Origin: Ichthyophonus hoferi
Lineage: Eukaryota > Opisthokonta > Ichthyosporea > Ichthyophonida > Ichthyophonidae
Reading direction: 5' to 3'
Length of the DNA: 12,890 nt
Assembly (NCBI GenBank): GCA_002751075.1
Contig: NAOQ01000003.1
Location: 117,915 to 130,804 of the forward strand
Positions 8,763-12,890 of the stretch are shown in pieces (position 1 is the stretch's first letter; the number at the start of each line of letters is the position of its first letter). A program made the position numbers and the translations under genes. Under the pieces are notes generated by a model. That model made no database searches, was not told the origin of the DNA, and saw nothing but the letters and a program-made list of their open reading frames with translations.

Positions 8763-9105
8763 ATACCCCTATATTAGTACCATACATCCTAATATATACC
8801 TCTATATTAATGTCATGTACTCTATTATACACCCCTTTATTATTATTATATACCCTACTACACATCCTTATATTATTATATACCCTACTACACATCCTTA
8901 TATTATTATATACCCCACTATACACCCCTATATTATTAGTATAGACCCTAATATACACCCCTATATTACTATATATACTTTATTAGATACTCCTATATTA
9001 TTGCCATATGCCCGACCATATACCTTTATATTATTATTATATAGGCTATTATATAACCCTATATTGTTACTCTATACCCTATTATATACATCTATATAAC
9101 TATCC
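8763..9105 (+). repeat. Minisatellite, about 11 units of 30-33 bp
   Basis: The unit approximates ACACCCCTATATTATTATTA plus TATACCCTATTAT. Two neighbouring 30-bp units starting with ACATCCTTATATTATTATA are nearly identical. The plus strand is poor in G. Because many units are multiples of three, a plus frame stays open with an 11-residue periodicity (YPTTHPYIIIY-like). I regard that as a product of the repeat, not a protein. The array ends about 80 bp before the carboxypeptidase start. Confidence 0.8.
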
Positions 9106-9187
9106 ACCTCTATGCTTTTGCTATATCACTATATTTACAATAAACCTCATACTAAACCCTTCTATATCTACAGACTCTACATTCAAA

Positions 9188-9385
9188 ATGCGTTTTCTCT
9201 TGCCCATTATGGTGCTAAGCCTGACCTTGTTGGTCTACGCCAAACGGGTTTCCCTATTAAATCCATCTGTCGCCGCCGATCGTTTACAGCCACCTACTTC
9301 TGGTTTGAATATTAATAATTTAATTTATAAAAGAGATCCCAGTGTGACTCCTGGCCTTTGTGATGATGTTCATTCATTGGCTGGG
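9188..9385 (+). CDS. Carboxypeptidase exon 1 (signal peptide and N-terminal region)
   Basis: This exon encodes residues 1-66, ending ...CDDVHSLAG in phase 0. The donor is GTAATA at 9386. The reading frame stays open into the intron for a while, but the sequence there ([17 protein letters not shown]) has no family counterpart, whereas joining to exon 2 gives the expected [17 protein letters not shown]. Confidence 0.88.
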
Positions 9386-10637
9386 GTAATAAATTATAAC
9401 CCATTAGCTTGTCCCATTGTATTTGCGTTATTATTATGCTACTATGTAATACTACCATATAATATATACATACCATCGTACACTTACACTATCATACACA
9501 GAGATCTATAATAAGTTGGTGATATGATCAATTTATCTTTTACTAATCTCCTTTCCTATTGGTATACTATTAATCTTCCTGTCTACATATCTGCTATTGG
9601 GTTAGGCCCCGAATTTTTCTTTTTCTTTTTAGTGCAATGATTCACGTGTACATTGCATGCACACTTTATATATTCATATACCAAGAAACGCATATATACC
9701 TAATAATACATATATATATATACCTAATACCTTATCCTATCTTTATGCAGTATTATAATATACTTAATACCTTGTCCTATCCCTATGCAGTATTATAATG
9801 TTGGTCACAACAAGAGCTATTTCTATTGGATTTTTGAAAGTAGAAATGATTGGAAGACAGACCCTATAGTGCTATGGATGACAGGCGGGCCTGGTTGTTC
9901 ATCTCAGATTGTAGGTTGATATATAGTGTATGTATAGGTATATGTGTATAGGTGTTTTATTTTTATTACAGACAATCTATCTAATGATTAATCTTATAAC
10001 CTACTATGGGTTCATTTTTATTTAAAATTTAATATTATTTCTAGTTTTAAATTATAATTATCCTATCCTATTATATTATTGGGTTATCCGATAATAATTC
10101 CGACATGCCCTACACTCTACTTAAAATTTATTTAAAAATTTAATACTTTTTAAAATATAACCATTCCGAAACAGGCACTATTCTATGAGAATGGGCCCTG
10201 TATTATTAATGATGATCATAACACCACCCGCCCTAACCCATATGGGTGGAATAGCAATTCATCTATTATTTATATTGACCAACCGGAAGGCGTAGGTACT
10301 TTCATAGGTCATGTATTATTTATTGGCTGTTCAAATATTTATATCTGGGAGAATATATTGGTGTATTATATAATATGGTTAGAATGTATTGGATGGTATT
10401 ATATTACATTTTATTTTATTATGTTGTACTGTATTATATTGTGTTGCATTGTATTGTATTTTATTATATTATGCTATACTATGTTGTACTGTACTGTATT
10501 TTATTGTATTATGTTGTATTATATTATGTTTTGTTATATGGTATCGTATTGCATTATATTTGATTGCATTGTAGTATATCATATTATGAAAATAATTGGT
10601 GCAAAAGAGAAATACATATAATTATCTAGCCAGTAAT

Positions 10638-10668
<31 letters not shown>

Positions 10669-12194
10669 CACCCATTGTTTATTGATTGATTGAAGGAATA
10701 TTTATTTTAAAATGAGATTTTATATTTTATATTTTATATTACCTAACCTGTTCTGGATTTATCTAGTAATCCCTATTACTAAACACTGCCTATTATTTAC
10801 TATATATTATTATACATATTGTATTATATTTTATTGTTGCTTCATTGTATATTAGAGTGTACTATATAATATGTATGTATGGATTATATATGTAACTATT
10901 ACTTCTTCCAATTACGATGCCCTTTAAAACGCATTACTTCCTTCCTGTTGGCACAGGGTTTTCCACCGGTAAAGTCCAGGCTTCGAATGAGACAGATGTA
11001 GCCAATCAAATGTATGAATTCTTGTCTCTATTTTTAGCTGCCAATAAAGAACTTCAAAATAATGATTTCTGGATCTTTGGCGAATCGTAAGCATTTATCT
11101 TTCCTTTTTAATATTTAAAATTTAATTCATTTCCTTATTGGTAGGTCTATGCATCTGCACCTCTATACAATGGTATATACTATACTCTACTAGACTATGA
11201 TTATGCCATATTATACTATACTATAGTATACTATACGTAATTCTTGTTTATGTATTTATTTTTCATTTAGTTAAATTCTGTCTTATATTAATCTTAATAT
11301 ATCCTATCATAGCCTTGAGTATGATATAATGACTTCTGGTTAGTTAGCAAATTATAAGTATGCCCATCTACCTTATTATTGGTCTATCCATAGCGGATTG
11401 TGGGTAAATGCCTGTGATCTGATGTGTGGTTGACTGTCAGGTTAATTGTAGATTAATACTATATTACTAAGCATATATATGCATATATACATTTATTATA
11501 TGATGACATATGGATACCTTAAACGAAAAAATGCCACACTTTGCAATATCATGCTATATCATATCATAGTTGTATAGGTATATGAATCGGATCGTATACT
11601 GTAATGGTATATGCTTTTGCGTTTGTGCAGATATGTATTGTATAATATTACTTGACATAATAAGATATACTATATCCTACATACTATATACTATATACTG
11701 TACTACTCTCTGTGTAGTCCTATACTTCTGCTTAATTAACTAATTACTTAACAACCAATAAAAAAACTTTCAGGCTAATATTCTTTCTGACTAGGGTGTA
11801 TACTATGATCACATCTATTGCTATTTATGGATTTAACACTCCCTATTTTCCCTGACGTCATAGTAACCAATAGTATCTTATCCTATGATTTTTTAGAAAA
11901 TTTGATGTTAGTTAATATTTAGTACAATAAAATAACCCCGAGGATTTCCCAATCCATGTCACTTGTACGTCATGACATAGCTGCCTAATATGGAATGCTA
12001 TGATGTCATATATGAGTATATTTCCCTGAAAATATTATGTGATTATCTTGTTTCTTATTGGCTGTCTATCATATCATACTAGGTATGGTGGCCATTATAT
12101 CCCTGCAGTGGCAACTAAGATTGTGCAGGAGAATGAGAAAGGGCTAAGATTGGCTATCAATTTCAAGGGAGTAGGCATTGGTAATGGACTGACG
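9188..12194 (+). CDS. Serine carboxypeptidase (peptidase family S10), 5' part, five exons, continues past window
   Basis: Exons are 9188-9385, 9791-9910, 10175-10295, 10957-11086 and 12083-12194 (681 bases, 227 residues), all joined by GT-AG introns in consistent phase (0, 0, 1, 2, 0). Residues 1-18 form a signal peptide ([18 protein letters not shown]). Then come [35 protein letters not shown], the oxyanion-hole motif TGGPGCSS (97-104), [28 protein letters not shown], and GESYGGHYIP with nucleophile Ser190. Sequons occur at N73, N122, N134 and N157. Family enzymes remove C-terminal residues from peptides at acid pH in vacuole, lysosome or outside the cell. They are usually 450-550 residues, so about half, including the catalytic Asp and His, lies beyond the window. 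The start at 9188 is chosen because it opens the signal peptide; upstream in-frame ATGs lie in the minisatellite. Confidence 0.93.
9386..9790 (+). other. Carboxypeptidase intron 1
   Basis: The intron is 405 bp. It holds a long pyrimidine tract followed by AG at 9616-9632, which looks like an unused acceptor, a CACGTG palindrome at 9643-9648, a short (TA)n run near 9709-9721, and the 40-bp tandem duplication that carries the acceptor. Confidence 0.85.
9721..9800 (+). repeat. 40-bp tandem duplication containing the intron 1 acceptor
   Basis: Copies 9721-9760 and 9761-9800 match at 35 of 40 positions. Each contains TATGCAGTATTATAAT, so the splice acceptor and the first exon bases exist twice, with AG at 9749-9750 and 9789-9790. 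Only the second leads in frame into [11 protein letters not shown]. Confidence 0.92.
9791..9910 (+). CDS. Carboxypeptidase exon 2 (oxyanion-hole motif)
   Basis: This exon encodes residues 67-106. It carries [13 protein letters not shown] and [14 protein letters not shown], the best-conserved N-terminal block of family S10. The acceptor is ATGCAG at 9785-9790 and the donor GTAGGT at 9911. Use of the upstream duplicate acceptor would add 40 bases and break the frame. Confidence 0.93.
9911..10174 (+). other. Carboxypeptidase intron 2
   Basis: The intron is 264 bp and very AT-rich. Two TTTAAAATTTAATA-like strings lie near 10020-10033 and 10125-10144, and a related string recurs in intron 4 near 11110-11126. 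Confidence 0.85.
10175..10295 (+). CDS. Carboxypeptidase exon 3 (substrate-site region)
   Basis: This exon encodes residues 107-146 plus the first base of codon 147. It carries FYENGPC and [20 protein letters not shown], a family hallmark (WN..sn.l.iDqP.g.GfS). The acceptor is AAACAG at 10169-10174. The donor is GTACTT at 10296, a weak consensus but the only one that joins to exon 4 in phase 1 as G-FSTG. Confidence 0.92.
10358..10590 (+). repeat. Degenerate 5-bp repeat array (TGTAT/TTTAT/TATAT)
   Basis: This is about 230 bp of pentamers with a roughly five-base period. The plus strand is T- and G-rich and poor in C. It lies wholly inside intron 3. Confidence 0.8.
10642..10668. repeat. (AT)n microsatellite
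   Basis: This is an uninterrupted AT dinucleotide run of 27 bases within intron 3, likely length-variable. Confidence 0.9.
10957..11086 (+). CDS. Carboxypeptidase exon 4 (up to catalytic serine)
   Basis: This exon encodes the end of codon 147 through the first two bases of codon 190. It begins [18 protein letters not shown] and ends NNDFWIFGE plus TC. The acceptor GGCACAG follows a clear pyrimidine tract (CTTCCTTCCTG). The donor is GTAAGC at 11087. Confidence 0.92.
11087..12082 (+). other. Carboxypeptidase intron 4 (splits the catalytic serine codon)
   Basis: The intron is 996 bp, phase 2, placed between TC and G of the Ser190 codon. It contains TATACTATA-type repeats and a perfect 14-bp palindrome at 11217-11230. 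Three CRE-like sequences lie in its last 250 bp (11853-11860, 11966-11972, 12001-12008). No gene is visible on either strand. Confidence 0.85.
11853..11860. promoter_or_regulatory. CRE/ATF-type palindrome TGACGTCA
   Basis: This is an exact eight-base match to the cAMP-response-element consensus in intron 4, with related TACGTCA at 11966-11972 and TGATGTCA at 12001-12008. The assignment rests on motif and clustering only. It could be an intronic enhancer or chance. Confidence 0.25.
12083..12194 (+). CDS. Carboxypeptidase exon 5 (completes catalytic serine motif)
   Basis: This exon encodes the last base of codon 190 and residues 191-227. It carries [17 protein letters not shown] and [11 protein letters not shown], both standard S10 landmarks directly after the nucleophile. 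The acceptor is ACTAG at 12078-12082 and the donor GTAGGT at 12195. No further exon is visible to the window end. Confidence 0.92.
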
Positions 12195-12890
12195 GTAGGT
12201 TTATATGACGTATTTATGTGTGGGTATAGTGTATATATATGTGTATAAATGGATGTCGATATATATATGTGCATGTGCATGTTGGTTTATACCTGCTCTA
12301 GTAAGAACTTGTATACCATACCCTTATATCAATACATATGCTATATACTATTGTACTATGCACTATTATATTGTTAAACTATTGCACTGTTACACTATTA
12401 TCGTATTACGCTATTACACTATTACACTATTACACTATTATCCTATTATACTATTACACTATTATCCTATTGCACTATTATACTATACCACTATTATACT
12501 ATTACACTATCATACTATTACACTATTATACTATCACACTGCTATACGATTACATTATTATACTATTATACTATTATGCTATTACGCTATTACACTATTA
12601 CACTACTACACTATTATCCTATTATATTATTATCCTATTACACTATTGCACTATTATCCTATTACATTATTATCTTATTACCCTATTACATTATTATCTT
12701 ATTACCCTATTACATTATTACACTATTACCCTATTAAACTATTATTCTATTACACTATTACCCTATTATCCTATTACACTATTATCTTATTACATTATTA
12801 CACTATTATCCTATTATCCTATCACACTATTAACCTATCAAATTATTAACCTATCACATTATAAACCTATTACATTACACATACTTATAC
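12195..12890 (+). other. Carboxypeptidase intron 5 (5' part), continues past window
   Basis: The intron starts with GTAGGT. About 150 bp of TATA/TGTG-rich sequence is followed by the 8-bp repeat array, which runs to near the window end. No exon was recognised. Confidence 0.8.
12358..12870 (+). repeat. 8-bp repeat array (CTATTACA / CTATTATC)
   Basis: This is more than 500 bp of octamers CTATTACA, CTATTATC and variants, degrading towards AACCTATCA near the end. The plus strand is almost free of G, with hardly any after 12650. Three octamers make 24 bases without a stop (LLHYYTIT), which explains the long open frame across it. Confidence 0.9.

Larger units (their letters stand above)
10296..10956 (+). 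other. Carboxypeptidase intron 3
   Basis: The intron is 661 bp. Much of it is a degenerate TGTAT/TTTAT pentamer array (about 10358-10590), then an (AT)n run at 10642-10668 and a TTTTATA run near 10718-10740. Open frames across the array (Y/I/L/C-rich) are repeat artefacts. Confidence 0.85.

Noticed and set aside
8677-9099. Long frames on both strands across the minisatellite (YPTTHPYIIIY- and NNIRMCSRVY-type repeats)
   Set aside because: They are simple translations of a 30-33 bp repeat, open on both strands because units are multiples of three and lack stops. There is no sign of a gene.
8763-9105. CRISPR-like or telomeric array
   Set aside because: Units adjoin without unique spacers and the sequence is not a telomere motif; it is an ordinary minisatellite in eukaryotic DNA.
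9386-9511. Read-through of carboxypeptidase exon 1 to a stop near 9511
   Set aside because: Beyond 9385 the peptide loses all family similarity, while splicing from GTAATA to 9791 restores it exactly.
9643-9648. CACGTG E-box/G-box in intron 1 as a regulatory element
   Set aside because: A single six-base palindrome in 13 kb is expected by chance; no supporting neighbours were seen.
10358-10621. Three overlapping frames rich in Tyr, Ile, Leu and Cys
   Set aside because: All lie on the pentamer repeat within intron 3. Simultaneous openness in all three frames shows they reflect low complexity.
12205-12849. 214-codon open frame
   Set aside because: It is translation of the octamer array in intron 5 (LLHYYTIT period). 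Composition, not selection, keeps it open.
1-12890. tRNA or rRNA genes
   Set aside because: I looked for T-loop strings of the GTTCRANYC type with matching stems and for rRNA-like conserved blocks, and found none that fold convincingly. A covariance-model scan would settle this.

Overview
The window is AT-rich eukaryotic nuclear DNA. The evidence is a spliced protein gene with GT-AG introns, a Ty1/copia-type LTR retrotransposon fossil, and abundant short-unit repeats. No rRNA, tRNA, CRISPR or bacterial operon structure was seen. The lineage cannot be fixed from sequence alone. Long low-complexity introns, a secreted serine carboxypeptidase and a Copia element would fit a protist, a unicellular relative of animals or fungi, or an early-diverging fungus.

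Layout. (1) 1-1133 is a foldback element. Its first ~187 bases recur inverted at 886-1133, the right arm carries ~55 extra bases, and a two-copy 134-bp-period repeat lies just inside the left arm. The left edge coincides with the window edge, so the element may be incomplete. (2) 1256-7490 is one Ty1/copia element on the minus strand, with LTRs at 7131-7490 (5') and 1256-1610 (3'). Between them lie gag, protease, integrase, reverse transcriptase and RNase H remnants in Copia order. Diverged LTRs and many coding breaks mark it as an old fossil. (3) 7491-8650 is mostly non-coding. It holds a short minus-strand coding-like patch, a clean hairpin, two AP-1/Gcn4-type palindromes, a diverged ~110-bp duplication, then an inverted CCAAT box and a TATA box. 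(4) 8763-9105 is a ~33-bp minisatellite. (5) 9188-12194 carries five exons (681 coding bases, 227 residues) of a family S10 serine carboxypeptidase. The gene runs off the right edge inside intron 5.

The only host gene that can be assigned is the carboxypeptidase. It begins with a signal peptide, carries the oxyanion-hole GGPG motif and the nucleophile motif GESYGG, and would act in the secretory pathway, vacuole/lysosome or outside the cell. The codon of the catalytic serine is itself split by intron 4. The acceptor of intron 1 lies in a perfect-register 40-bp tandem duplication, giving two near-identical splice sites. At least two introns are largely built of short-unit repeats, each of a different kind. 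I see no convincing new multi-gene system. The most interesting signals are the duplicated acceptor, the repeat-filled introns and the asymmetric foldback element.
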